Below are positions 28,101 to 37,814 of a DNA stretch of 64,000 bases, piece after piece. This stretch comes from Saccharothrix luteola (GTDB taxonomy: Bacteria > Actinomycetota > Actinomycetes > Mycobacteriales > Pseudonocardiaceae). The first letter of the stretch is position 1, and each line of letters starts with the position of its first letter. The stretch spans positions 91,842 through 155,841 of the forward strand of contig NZ_JAJHUO010000004.1 in NCBI RefSeq assembly GCF_020859565.1, written 5' to 3'. The notes under the pieces were generated by a model, which searched no databases, was not told the origin of the DNA, and was given only the letters and a program-made list of their open reading frames with translations. The translations under genes and the position numbers were made by a program.

Positions 28101-28956
28101 GGAGCAGGTCGCGGGCCTGGTCGACGCGACCGGCGGGCAGGTGGACCCTGGTGGCCAGGGCCAGTCGCAGCCAGCCGGTGGTGGAGGCGGACGGAGCCCG
28201 CACCGGGCGTTCCAGCAACGGGGTGCCGACCTCCGACGCCTCGCCCGGCTTGTTCAAGTCCATCAGGGCGCAGACGAGTTCGACCGTCAGCCTGCCCCGG
28301 ACCTGGCCGTTGTCGGACTCCGGTTCCTTGAGCCGGTCCAGCACGGCCAGGCCGTCACGGGCCGACGCGACCGCCGCCTGCAGGTCGCCCCAACGGCGGT
28401 GCTGGCCCGCGGCGGACGCGCGCAGCAAGCCGCGGTGCAACAGGGTCGTGTCGTGGTCCAGCAGCGGATCCGCCTGGTAGAGGCGGTCCGCTTCGTCCAG
28501 CGCCTGGGTCAGCGCCGCGCCGCGGCCGACCGAGACCAGGCACTCGCCGGCCTGCACGAGGGCCGTGGCCCGCAGGCCCGGCGGGACGTCGTCGGCTTCC
28601 AGCACCGGCCGGACGGCGGCGAAGCCCGTGAGGGGCGCGCCGACCGACCTGGCGCTGTCGGCCAACTCGACCCGCAGGCGCCAGGCCGTTTCCCGCTCGG
28701 ACGCGGCCTCGGCCGCCTTGAGGGCGTCCAACGCCCGGTCCGCGATGCGGACGCCCCGGCCCATGCGGTTGCTCGCGAAGACCACCAGGGCCTCCGCGCG
28801 CAACCGGTCGACCTCGTCACGGCGGGTGGAGGCGAGCGCGACGGCGCGTTCGCCCAGCACCAGAGCAAGCTCCGGTGCCCGCCAACGCAACCGCCAGGCG
28901 GGCACGACCAGCGTGCTCACCTCGACGTCCGCCTGCGCCTCGCCCCTGGCCGCCAC
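25177..28956 (-). CDS. TPR-like protein with a very long Pro/Gly/Ala-rich disordered tail
   Basis: This 1259-residue protein is not from a family I can name. Residues 1-360 are helical and TPR-like (LVLGERAVALASTRRDEVDRL, LLAESLLALAHVHEVAGDL). Residues 380-450 are basic and include RVKRSRRAAEDMTVEGLSAA. From about 460 onward it is low complexity: Gly/Ala/Pro/Thr-rich, a run of nine ESGAG-type pentapeptides near 770-815, Pro-Glu-rich segments near 1050-1110, and an acidic end. There is no signal peptide or membrane helix. The GTG start at 28956 is 18 bases after the ettA stop, so it is likely co-transcribed with ettA. It could be a scaffold or surface-exposed regulator; nothing shows catalysis. 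The tail will vary between strains because it contains exact DNA repeats. Confidence 0.75.
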   Translation of the reverse strand: MAARGEAQADVEVSTLVVPAWRLRWRAPELALVLGERAVALASTRRDEVDRLRAEALVVFASNRMGRGVRIADRALDALKAAEAASERETAWRLRVELADSARSVGAPLTGFAAVRPVLEADDVPPGLRATALVQAGECLVSVGRGAALTQALDEADRLYQADPLLDHDTTLLHRGLLRASAAGQHRRWGDLQAAVASARDGLAVLDRLKEPESDNGQVRGRLTVELVCALMDLNKPGEASEVGTPLLERPVRAPSASTTGWLRLALATRVHLPAGRVDQARDLLRDAADSAERHQLDTLLAESLLALAHVHEVAGDLTEALANLRSAHAAERRRARAVYAVRARLAAEFSGVHRRPAGGLHDELAALLRTGTPAVTPPTTDPDLAPEAKQQLRQWRPVQMHRNEGIRVKRSRRAAEDMTVEGLSAARAHAADRWRLVQPFGEAEDDTSQPGGRRRAPEPETPPPPTHGRPEHARSGQAKPTNTPPSGIPNPGAHAAAAAAMPSPGIGNAFISKPTSTHPGDPGNPGTAGAAPNSPGHPVTSDKAPAAADSGTTGPSTPAPTGGIDSPPSGIHAGGAPDGIHASSFGTGAATSASAAPAGTHTHTAGTGDPTAGPTEFDTTSAGVYGRGAGVGEQVAGGAGLGGASAGIQAHGEETGEPAAGAAGLLGGVTGGAVAESADQAATSAHGVGAGAVPNVVPGAGVGGAGVGGFPGTSGGAGSSAGSAAADGRQGAGEPAVRRPVGGAGLGGGGFGIVQPEVGVEPDARESGAGESGAGESGAGESGAGESGAGESGAGESGAGESGAGESGGGVAPAAGHEGGERSVPAAGLIAAAGAVRSGRRRAAREAAEDEGERSSGDADLSVLDTLKAAGLLDPQRAGGRRRAPDADEEAVVSEPEPARQPEPEQVQWRVEPPPRLRGEAPPPVDMFDSPTMVQPAVRDDVPPVGLGAAFVKGPLIPTARVPDPPDYPLPPVPDFAMSSSVPEQAVQAEEAQPVFPSTDVDSPAEDLSVPAPQPEPQRTPQPAPRPEPRPEPQREPRPEPQPVPLPEPDQVPGVPEPDQVPPVPVPDPVPYDPSPDTPTSTTTTTPPSAEFSPTGFLGAADIEHDDAPTHAPPPAPAPSGATDEVTDEATDKAAGAAGGETPKDPFVTAVVVGGKTIDLPAIVVEPTPPTPGSPSATRASRRHKSDLSLAELLAEALVAYEDARREDEAAGRVEVDEDTVPISPVGTPPPESENETTAPIQRVDPPRRFDTWTLPES
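26534..26653. repeat. Eight tandem 15-bp units inside the disordered protein gene
   Basis: The unit CTCTCGCCGGCACCA repeats eight times with perfect copies except one base in the last. On the coding strand it encodes the GESGA pentapeptide repeat. Copy number is likely to change by slippage. It is in frame, so length changes keep the gene open. Confidence 0.95.
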
Positions 28957-28974
28957 GATGTAGGTACCCGGCTC

Positions 28975-30651
<1,677 letters not shown>

Positions 30652-30969
30652 GCCCGCGATCGTAGAGCGGTGCCGATCGGGCCCGAACCTCGGACGCCGG
30701 CAACGGACGTGGGCACAACGCAGAGTTAACGCGAACGTGGGTCACCCACAGTCGTTACACGACCGCCGGGCCCGGCCGGTGCGACCCTGCGACCAGCGAC
30801 TCCGACCTGATGCGCGAACTCGGTGCGCTGTCAACCCCCGGTGCCTGCGTGCGGATCCGGCCCTGGCGCCGGCCCGACGACCTCCCTCCTCCACGCTCGC
30901 AACGGCGACGACTGCCCGCGCATTCTCCGCCCCGATCGGCCCGACGGAAGCCCTTGTAGCTCGTTTGGC
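30652..30969. other. Intergenic region upstream of ettA
   Basis: This 318-base gap between the ssb stop and the ettA start has no gene that I can support. On the minus strand a TTGACA hexamer occurs at 30829-30834, a candidate -35 box for the ettA operon, but I do not see a convincing -10. No clear terminator for ssb was found. Confidence 0.4.
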
Positions 30970-31461
30970 TCAGAACGGCACTTCGGCCACCTCCTTCGGG
31001 CGCTCCGCCTCGCCCGTGAGGACCAGCGGCAACTCCGCCGGTTTGCGGGGCGCGGCGATCTCGGGCGCCGCGCGGGCCTCCACGGCGTCCGCCGCGAGCC
31101 GGGTGCGCGTCGGCGTGGCCGTGCACATCGCCAGGTTGGGCCCGATCGCGGTGGCCTCGATCTCCACCAGCGGCCTGGCCTTGCCCTCGAACTCCACCTC
31201 CCTGATCGTCAACCGGCCGGTGACCACCACCGGGTCGCCCTTGTTCAACGACGCCTGCGCGTTGTCGGCGAGCATCCGCAAGCACGACACCGTCAGGAAC
31301 ATCCGCGCGCCGTCCTCCCAGGCGCGTTGTTCCTGGTCCCAGACGCGCTCCGCGGTGAACAGCCGGAACTTCGCGCGGCTGAAGCCGGTGCCGACCTTGG
31401 TGTGGCTGATCGGGCTGGCGACGTTGCCGCAGATGGTGACCCGGGTCTCGTTGTAAGCCAT
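30970..31461 (-). CDS. ssb: Single-stranded DNA-binding protein (SSB)
   Basis: This 163-residue protein has an N-terminal OB-fold typical of SSB (NETRVTICGNVASPISHTKV, FRLFTAERVWD, MLADNAQASLNKGDPVVVTG, GRLTIREVEFEGK) and a variable tail that ends EVPF, close to the usual protein-recruiting tip DIPF. It is shorter and less acidic at the tail than the main replicative SSB, so it may be the secondary paralogue (SsbB type) of actinomycetes. The ATG at 31461 follows GGAGGAG. Its promoter region is shared with the divergent TetR gene at 31627 and overlaps the operators there. Confidence 0.9.
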   Translation of the reverse strand: MAYNETRVTICGNVASPISHTKVGTGFSRAKFRLFTAERVWDQEQRAWEDGARMFLTVSCLRMLADNAQASLNKGDPVVVTGRLTIREVEFEGKARPLVEIEATAIGPNLAMCTATPTRTRLAADAVEARAAPEIAAPRKPAELPLVLTGEAERPKEVAEVPF

Positions 31462-31572
31462 GGCGCGCTCCTCCTGGTTGATCGCCTGGGACCAGGTTGC
31501 CGGTGGTCGGGACGGGTGGCGAGCGGCGGTTTCGGAACTGTGGACAACTGACTGGAGCATGCATAACTGAAA

Positions 31573-31614
31573 TGAGTGAGCACTCACTCGTTGACATGAG
31601 TGAGGACTCACTCA
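31573..31614. promoter_or_regulatory. Two TetR-type palindromic operators
   Basis: Two near-identical palindromes with GAGTGAG and CTCACTC arms and a 2-base centre lie at 31574-31589 and 31598-31613, their centres 24 bp apart. They end 13 bases before the TetR start, a typical autoregulatory position. The divergent ssb promoter may also be affected. Confidence 0.85.
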
Positions 31615-31626
31615 TAAGCTGGCCAC

Positions 31627-32247
31627 ATGCCCGAGGAGACCACCCAACGCCGTCGGCGCGCGCCCGCGATGAGCACCGAGGACCGTCGAGAGGCGATCGT
31701 CGCCGCCACCGTCCCGCTGCTGTTCGCGCACGGCGCCAACGTCACGACCAGCCAGGTCGCCAAGGCCGCCGGCATCGCGGAGGGCACCGTCTTCCGGGCG
31801 TTCAAGGACAAGCAGGAGCTCATCCGCACGTGCGTGCAGAGCGTGCTGGCGGCCGACTCCGAGCTGGAGCTGATCGAGCAGGCGAGGCAGGCGAACACCC
31901 TCGCCGAACGCCTCTCCTGGGCCATCAGCGCGGTCTCCGGCTACCTGGACCGGATGTGGAAGCTGATGAGCGTGCTGCGCGACTCGGGCTACGACCCGCA
32001 CGACGGGCACGACAAGCAGCGCGAGCACAAGGGCCCACCGGTCGAGATGCAGCGCATCACCGAGCACGTCGCATCGCTGTTCGACCCGGACGACGACCTG
32101 CGCGTCGACCCGTCCCTGGCCGCACGGCTGCTGCTCGGGCTCGTGTTCACCAACCGCATGCACGGCGAGGGCTTCGGCGACTCCACCGCCGACGCCGACC
32201 AGCTCGTGGAGCTGTTCCTGCACGGCGTACTGAGGGGGAAGCAGTGA
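31627..32247 (+). CDS. TetR-family repressor of the adjacent ABC exporter
   Basis: This 206-residue protein has a TetR HTH at residues 20-66: REAIVAATVPLLFAHGANVT, TSQVAKAAGIAEGTVFRAFK, then DKQELI. The C-terminal ligand-binding half is divergent as usual. It overlaps the downstream ATPase gene by four bases (GTGA), so it is the first gene of a TetR-ATPase-permease operon. The twin palindromes just upstream indicate autorepression relieved by the exported compound or a related ligand, which is unknown. Confidence 0.92.
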   Translation: MPEETTQRRRRAPAMSTEDRREAIVAATVPLLFAHGANVTTSQVAKAAGIAEGTVFRAFKDKQELIRTCVQSVLAADSELELIEQARQANTLAERLSWAISAVSGYLDRMWKLMSVLRDSGYDPHDGHDKQREHKGPPVEMQRITEHVASLFDPDDDLRVDPSLAARLLLGLVFTNRMHGEGFGDSTADADQLVELFLHGVLRGKQ

Positions 32248-33173
32248 CGGACCTGATGATCGAGGCGGTCGACGTCGGCAAGGCGTTCGGCGCGCAGAAG
32301 GCCCTGGACGGGGTGAGCGTCGCCGTGCCCAAGGGCACCGTGCTCGGACTGCTCGGCCACAACGGCGCCGGCAAGACGACGCTGGTCAACGTGCTCACCA
32401 CGATGCTGCCGCCGGACTCCGGACACGCCACCGTTGCCGGGTTCGACGTGGTCGCGCAAGCCCACCACGTGCGCAGCCGGATCGGGCTCACCGGCCAGTT
32501 CGCCGCCGTGGACGAGCAGCTCTCCGGCCTGGACAACCTGGTCCTGATCGCCCGCCTGCTCGGCGCGACCACGCGTGAGGCCAGGGCCAGGGGCAACGAG
32601 CTGCTGGAGCTGTTCGGGCTGGCCGACGCGGCGAGGCGGCCGTCCCGCACCTACTCGGGCGGCATGCGGCGGCGCCTCGACCTGGCCGCGAGCCTCGTCG
32701 GCCACCCCGAAGTGATCTTCCTCGACGAGCCGACCACCGGTCTGGACCCGGCCAGCAGGCTCGGCCTGTGGGAGATCGTGGAGGGCCTGGTCACCGACGG
32801 CACCACGGTCCTGCTCACCACCCAGTACCTGGACGAGGCCGACCGCCTGGCCGACTCGATCACGGTGCTCTCGAAGGGCAAGGTCGTCGCCGCGGGCACC
32901 AGCGCCGAGCTGAAGGCCCAAGTCGGCCAGCGCACGGTCACCGTGACCCTGGCGGACGCCTCGGACGTCCCCAAGGCCACCGGAGCCCTGGAACGGGCCG
33001 GCATGCAGCCCGTGGCGGCGGGGAACACGCTGACCGCGCCCGTCACGTCGTCCCGCGAGATCGCCAAGGTGGTCCGCGCGCTGGACGAGGTCGGCCTGGA
33101 GGCCGCCGAACTGGCCCTCGGCGAGCCGACCCTCGACGACGTCTACCTCACCCTCGCGCAGCACGCGGCCTGA
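32244..33173 (+). CDS. ABC transporter ATP-binding protein, DrrA type
   Basis: This 309-residue ATPase has Walker A GHNGAGKTT, Q-loop LTGQFAAVDEQLSG, signature YSGGMRRRLD and Walker B VIFLDEPTTGLD, plus the C-terminal extension typical of DrrA daunorubicin-resistance ATPases (LGEPTLDDVYLTLAQHAA). It pairs with the DrrB-type permease encoded next to export a hydrophobic compound, probably a drug or toxin. The GTG start overlaps the TetR stop by four bases. Confidence 0.93.
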   Translation: MTDLMIEAVDVGKAFGAQKALDGVSVAVPKGTVLGLLGHNGAGKTTLVNVLTTMLPPDSGHATVAGFDVVAQAHHVRSRIGLTGQFAAVDEQLSGLDNLVLIARLLGATTREARARGNELLELFGLADAARRPSRTYSGGMRRRLDLAASLVGHPEVIFLDEPTTGLDPASRLGLWEIVEGLVTDGTTVLLTTQYLDEADRLADSITVLSKGKVVAAGTSAELKAQVGQRTVTVTLADASDVPKATGALERAGMQPVAAGNTLTAPVTSSREIAKVVRALDEVGLEAAELALGEPTLDDVYLTLAQHAA

Positions 33174-33187
33174 ACAGGAGCCACCGG

Positions 33188-33991
33188 ATGACCACCCTCA
33201 CCGCCGCGCCGCGTTGGCGTGGCACGGACTTCGGCACCCAAGTGCTGGTGCTGACCCAGCGGTCCCTGCGCACGCTCGTCAGCGACCCGCGCATGATCGT
33301 GTTCAGCGTCCTCCAGCCGCTGATCATGCTCACGTTGTTCAGCCAGATCTTCGCGAGCATCGCGAACACACCGGGCTTCCCCCGGGGCGTGGCCTACATC
33401 GACTTCCTGATGCCCGCGATCCTGGTCAACACCGCCATGCAGTCCGCGTTGCAGGCGGGCGTGGGCCTGGTCACGGACATGAAGAACGGCGTCCTGGCCC
33501 GGTTCCGCTCGCTGCCCATCCGGTCGGGTTCGGTGCTCGTCGCACGCAGCCTGTCCGACCTCGTCCGCACGGCCGCGCAGCTACTGTTGATGCTGGTGTT
33601 CGCGGTTGCCGTGTTCGGCTACTCCCCCGCGGGCGGTGTGGCCGGCACCGCCGCGGCGCTCGCGTTGGCCCTCGCGGTCGGGTGGGGTCTGGGCTGGATC
33701 TTCCTGGCCATCGCGGCGTGGCTGCGCAACGCCGAGCTGATGCAGACCGTCGGCTTCCTGGCGATGTTCCCGCTGATGTTCGCCTCCAGCGCCTACGTGC
33801 CGATCAGCGGCCTGCCTGGCTGGCTCCAGGCGGTCGCCAACGTCAACCCGCTGACGTTCGCGGTGGACGCGGCGCGGTCGCTGGCGCTGGCCCAGCCCGT
33901 GACCGGGGTGGTCGGGGCGCTGGTGACGAGTGCCGTGCTCGCCGCGGCGGGTTGGGGCGCGGCGGTCAAGGGCTTCGAGCGCCCGCTCTAA
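33188..33991 (+). CDS. ABC-2 type transporter permease, DrrB type
   Basis: This 267-residue membrane protein has six predicted hydrophobic segments and ABC-2 permease features: LTQRSLRTLVSDPRMIVFSV, FLMPAILVNTAMQSA and a conserved periplasmic/transmembrane end PISGLPGWLQAVANVNPLTF. It is the membrane partner of the preceding ATPase. ATG 33188 follows AGGAG with a 14-base gap from the ATPase stop. Its stop overlaps by four bases with the stop of the convergent CopD-CtaG gene. Confidence 0.93.
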   Translation: MTTLTAAPRWRGTDFGTQVLVLTQRSLRTLVSDPRMIVFSVLQPLIMLTLFSQIFASIANTPGFPRGVAYIDFLMPAILVNTAMQSALQAGVGLVTDMKNGVLARFRSLPIRSGSVLVARSLSDLVRTAAQLLLMLVFAVAVFGYSPAGGVAGTAAALALALAVGWGLGWIFLAIAAWLRNAELMQTVGFLAMFPLMFASSAYVPISGLPGWLQAVANVNPLTFAVDAARSLALAQPVTGVVGALVTSAVLAAAGWGAAVKGFERPL

Positions 33992-35940
33992 TCCTTGCCC
34001 GACATCTTGCGCAGCATCGCGTTGTACGCGGCCAGGTCCGCGTCACCGTCCGCGTCCGCCCGCCGGTCCGCCCGGCGGGCGTCGCGGCTGTCCGACCTGG
34101 CCCACTGCACCAGCAACGCCACCATCACCACGATCAGCGGCAGCTCGCCCGCCGCCCACGCGATGCCGCCGCCGAGCCGCTGGTCCTCCAGCTGCGACGT
34201 CACCCAGGGCAGGCCCAACGAGCGGTAGAAGTTGTCGCCGATCACGGTCTGCGAGCTCATCAGCACGATGCCGAAGAACGCGTGGAACGGGATCGAGGCG
34301 AACAGCAGGCCCAGCCGCCCCAGCGGGGGCAGCCGGTTCGGCGCCGGGTCGATGCCGATCACCGGCCAGTAGAAGACGTAGCCGACCAGGATGAAGTGGG
34401 CGTTCATCGCCAGGTGCGCCCAGTGGTAGTCCAGCGCGGCGTCGAACAGCCCGGAGAAGTACAGGCCGTAGAACGAGCCGACGAACAGCGCCAACGCGAC
34501 GAACGGGTTGGTCAGCACCTTCGCCACCGGCGAGTGCACGAACGCCAGCAGCCACTCCCGCGGCCCCGGCGGGTTGCCCTTGCCCGCGGTCGGCAGCGCA
34601 CGCATCGCCAACGTCACCGGACCGCCGAGCACCAGCAGGATCGGCGCCAGCATGGACAGCAGCATGTGCGCTTCCATGTGGATGCTGAACATCGCGGGCG
34701 CGTACCGGCCCACGCCGGACGACGTGGCGAACACCACGGTCAGGCAGCCCGCGACCCACGCGATCGTGCGGCCGACGGGCCACGCGTCACCGCGCTTGCG
34801 CAGCCGCCGCACGCCCAGCAGGTAGAGCACGCCGAGGGCGATGAAGATCGCGCCGAAGACCAGGTCGAACCGCCAGTCGAACAGCAGCCGCGACCACGTC
34901 GGCGCGCCGGCCAGGTCGTAGCCGATGCGCAGCTCCACCGTGCTGGGCAGCGCGCGGCCCTCCATCGGTGGAGGCGTCCGGCTCAACGCCGCGGCCAGGC
35001 CGAGCGTGAGGAACATCAAGAGCACTTCGATGCCCGCCAGCTTCACCAGCGAACGCCCGGAGCCCGTGGCCACGACTTCCTTCACGCTCTTCTCGCGCTG
35101 GAAGTACCCCACGACACCGAGGACGACCAGCGCGAGCGTCTTGCCGAGCACCAGCAGGCCGTACTCACTGCCGAACAGCTGGCTCAACGGGAGCCGCACC
35201 CACGCGTTGACCACGCCGGACACCGCCATCACGAGCCAGCAGACCAGCGCCAGCCTGGAGAACCGCGCCGTCGCCAGGCCCAGGTGGTCACCGCCCCGTC
35301 GACCGTGGGCCAGCAGCGCGATCAGGCCGCCGACCCACAACGCCGCCCCGATCAGGTGGTACAGCAGGCTGTTCGTGGCCACGTCGTGCGAACCGCCGCC
35401 GGACGAGTGCCCCGTCACGGCCACCGGGATCAGGGCGAACACCGACAGGAAGAACAGCGGCACGGTCCAGCCCCACGACAGCACCAGCCGGCAGCCCAAC
35501 GCCAGCAGCGCCACGATCACCGCCGTGATCATCCAGGCCTTGGACTGCTCCACGAGCCCGGCCACCTGGAACAGCACCGACGGCTCCAGCAGCGCCGTCA
35601 CCGGCTGCCCCAGCGCGTCGGCCACCGTGAACGGCACCGACAGCACCGCGCCCAACGTCCACACCAACGCCGCCCAGCCCGCCGTGCGCACGGCCGCGTA
35701 ACCGTCCGCGGCCAGCGTGCCGCTCCCCTGCGGCGGCACCAGGAACGCCGCCAACAGCAGCGACCCGACGGTCACCACCGCCGCCGACTCGGTCAGCACG
35801 CGCACCACGATCAGCCCGGACGCGTCACCCCCGGTGAGGACGAGCAGTGCCGCCGCGACCACCGCGGCTATCGTCGTGCCGACGATCAACAACGGGATGA
35901 GACCGGTCCGCCGGGTGCGGGAGGGCGCGTCAGTGGGCAC
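33988..35940 (-). CDS. CopD copper-resistance / CtaG cytochrome oxidase assembly fusion protein
   Basis: This 650-residue protein has about 14 hydrophobic segments. The N-terminal half is CopD-like (membrane copper handling), with SLLYHLIGAALWVGGLIALL carrying the His. The C-terminal half is the caa3_CtaG domain: MFSIHMEAHMLLSMLAPIL, LALFVGSFYGLYFSGLFDAA, SIPFHAFFGIVLMSS. The combination is common in actinobacteria and is thought to supply copper to cytochrome c oxidase. The start is GTG at 35940, ahead of the first membrane helix; an open frame runs further up but lacks family character. It is convergent with the ABC permease gene. Confidence 0.9.
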   Translation of the reverse strand: MPTDAPSRTRRTGLIPLLIVGTTIAAVVAAALLVLTGGDASGLIVVRVLTESAAVVTVGSLLLAAFLVPPQGSGTLAADGYAAVRTAGWAALVWTLGAVLSVPFTVADALGQPVTALLEPSVLFQVAGLVEQSKAWMITAVIVALLALGCRLVLSWGWTVPLFFLSVFALIPVAVTGHSSGGGSHDVATNSLLYHLIGAALWVGGLIALLAHGRRGGDHLGLATARFSRLALVCWLVMAVSGVVNAWVRLPLSQLFGSEYGLLVLGKTLALVVLGVVGYFQREKSVKEVVATGSGRSLVKLAGIEVLLMFLTLGLAAALSRTPPPMEGRALPSTVELRIGYDLAGAPTWSRLLFDWRFDLVFGAIFIALGVLYLLGVRRLRKRGDAWPVGRTIAWVAGCLTVVFATSSGVGRYAPAMFSIHMEAHMLLSMLAPILLVLGGPVTLAMRALPTAGKGNPPGPREWLLAFVHSPVAKVLTNPFVALALFVGSFYGLYFSGLFDAALDYHWAHLAMNAHFILVGYVFYWPVIGIDPAPNRLPPLGRLGLLFASIPFHAFFGIVLMSSQTVIGDNFYRSLGLPWVTSQLEDQRLGGGIAWAAGELPLIVVMVALLVQWARSDSRDARRADRRADADGDADLAAYNAMLRKMSGKD

Positions 35941-36019
35941 GTGACGAGCGTAGGCGGCACGACCGCACCACCACCAACCGCCGGACGTGCGCAGATCACA
36001 CCCACTACCGTTGCCGGAC

Positions 36020-36586
36020 GTGACCAGTTCTCGCACGGCGCTCGTGACGGCCCTCGCGTTGCTCCTGTCGGCGGGGTGCAGCTACTCCATCAACGGGGAC
36101 GCGCTGCCCCAGGCCGGGGTCACGCCCACGACGTCGGCCGAGCCCTCGGACGGCCCCAAGATCGCCAAGCCGCGCACGGTCGTCGGCGTCGAGCCGTGCT
36201 CCCTGCTCACCGCGGCCGACCTCAAGGCCATCGGGCCGTACAAGAAGGAGCCCGCGCGCAAGGACGACGTGATCCAGGAGTCGTGCCAGTACGTGCTGGA
36301 CGACGGCTCGCAGGCCGGTCGGACCGTGGTCGCCGCGCTCTACCAGAAGTACGAGCAGGTGCGGACGCGGCAGTCCAAGGGCCGTGAGGTGGTCGTGGAG
36401 GGGCACTCCACGTGGACGCTGTGCGAGCTGAGCGGCGGCGAGATGGCGTGCACCGCGACCCTGGCGGTGAACGCCAACCGCAGCGTCCTGGTGGCGATGG
36501 CCCAGGCGGGCGGCGAGCCCGAGCAGATGCTGGCCGGGATGCAGCCGCTGCTCAAGGCCGCGTTGAACCGGCTCCCGATCGCGTGA
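36020..36586 (+). CDS. DUF3558-like secreted lipoprotein
   Basis: This 188-residue protein has a lipoprotein signal peptide ending in a lipobox LLLSAGC, so it is anchored in the outer face of the membrane. The mature part has the EPCSLLTAADLKAIG motif and a second Cys in ESCQYVL, both typical of DUF3558 proteins of unknown role in actinobacteria. The GTG start at 36020 lies 79 bases from the divergent CopD-CtaG start. Its last 35 bases overlap the convergent MFS gene. Confidence 0.85.
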   Translation: MTSSRTALVTALALLLSAGCSYSINGDALPQAGVTPTTSAEPSDGPKIAKPRTVVGVEPCSLLTAADLKAIGPYKKEPARKDDVIQESCQYVLDDGSQAGRTVVAALYQKYEQVRTRQSKGREVVVEGHSTWTLCELSGGEMACTATLAVNANRSVLVAMAQAGGEPEQMLAGMQPLLKAALNRLPIA

Positions 36587-37751
36587 GCTCACGGGCGCGC
36601 GACCGGCGTGCCAGTGCGACGGCGGGCACCATCAGCGCGATCACGAACGCCACGAAACCCAGCGAGATCGACAGGTTGCTCGCGTGCGCGATACCGCCCA
36701 CAACGGGCGGTCCGAGCAGGAAACCGGTGTAGGCGACCGTCGTGACCAGGCCGATCTCGCGCTCACCGCCCGTGCCGTCGGCGCGCTTGCCCGCGTCACC
36801 GGCCAGGTCCATGATCACCGGGAACGCGAACGCGAGGCCCAGTCCCACGAGGGCGAACCCGACGTAACCGACCGCGGGCGACACCACCAGCACGGCCAGC
36901 GCCAACCCCGCCGCGGCCACCACCGCGCCCGCCGCGAGCAGCCGGTACGGGCCGACCCGGCGTTGCGCGGGCTCGCCGAACAGGCGGGCGGTGGCCATCG
37001 CGATGGAGAACCCCGCGTACGCGGCAGCGGCGGCGGCCTCGCTCACACCCCGTTCGTTGACGAAGAACAGCGCCGACCAGTCCGACGCGGCGCCCTCGGC
37101 GATGGCGGAGAACAGCGTGATCGTCGCGAGCAACCACAGCAACGGCCGCTTGAGGACCGGGCGATCGCCCTCGGCCGCCCCGGCGGTCTCGCCGGAGGGG
37201 TCCGCGGTCGTGTCCGGCACTGACCTGATCACCCACGCCATCGCGACCGCGCCGATCACCGCCACGACGATCAGGTGACGGGTCAGGCCCCAACCGACGG
37301 CCGCCGCGGCTGCCGCGCCCAGCGAGCCCACCAGGCCGCCGACGCTGAAGCCGGCGTGGAACTGCGGCATCAGCGGCCGGTCCAGGCTCCGGGTGACGGC
37401 CACGGCGGCGACGTTCATGCCGACGTCCAGCGACGCGCCGCAGGAGCCGAGCACGAACAGGACCAGGCCCAACTGGAAGGGCGTCTCGGCGAGCGTGAGG
37501 GCGGGCACGCCCACGACGGTGACCGCTGCGCCGGCGAGGATCAGCTTCCGCGCGCCCACCCGTGCGCAGATCCTGGCCGCGAACGGCGCCGTCGTCGCCA
37601 GGCCGACGCTCGCGCCGAACAGGGCGAGGCCGAGCGTGGCCTCGGTCGCGCCCACCTGCGCCGCCAACGCGGGCATGCGCGCCGCCCAGGACAGGAACAG
37701 CGCCCCGTTGAACAGGAACACCGCGAAGACGGCGAGGCGTGGTGTGGGCAT
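36552..37751 (-). CDS. Major facilitator superfamily (MFS) transporter
   Basis: This 399-residue protein has twelve hydrophobic segments, an N-terminal FLFNGALFLSWAARMPALA block and an ARICARVGARKLI loop between helices 2 and 3 that corresponds to the MFS motif A. It is similar to YbjJ/fucose-permease-like sugar or efflux carriers. It diverges from a LacI-type regulator gene 63 bases away, which suggests a sugar-related substrate. ATG 37751. The substrate is not determined by anything visible. Confidence 0.9.
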   Translation of the reverse strand: MPTPRLAVFAVFLFNGALFLSWAARMPALAAQVGATEATLGLALFGASVGLATTAPFAARICARVGARKLILAGAAVTVVGVPALTLAETPFQLGLVLFVLGSCGASLDVGMNVAAVAVTRSLDRPLMPQFHAGFSVGGLVGSLGAAAAAAVGWGLTRHLIVVAVIGAVAMAWVIRSVPDTTADPSGETAGAAEGDRPVLKRPLLWLLATITLFSAIAEGAASDWSALFFVNERGVSEAAAAAAYAGFSIAMATARLFGEPAQRRVGPYRLLAAGAVVAAAGLALAVLVVSPAVGYVGFALVGLGLAFAFPVIMDLAGDAGKRADGTGGEREIGLVTTVAYTGFLLGPPVVGGIAHASNLSISLGFVAFVIALMVPAVALARRSRARELTRSGAGSTRP

Positions 37752-37766
37752 GCGTTCGAGTGTGAA

Positions 37767-37780
37767 CTAGAGCGCTTCAG
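37767..37780. promoter_or_regulatory. Candidate LacI-family operator
   Basis: The core AGCGCT (37771-37776) with partly symmetric flanks resembles LacI-family operators. It sits in the 63-base gap between the divergent MFS and LacI genes. A second weak dyad, AACC and GGTT separated by 8 bases, occurs at 37788-37803. Confidence 0.45.
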
Positions 37781-37814
37781 AACGTCCAACCGATTACCTG
37801 GTTACGCTCATCAC

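Noticed and set aside
30829..30834. Strong promoter call for ettA based on TTGACA
   Set aside because: No acceptable -10 at 16-18 bases, so it is mentioned only as a weak candidate within the intergenic entry.
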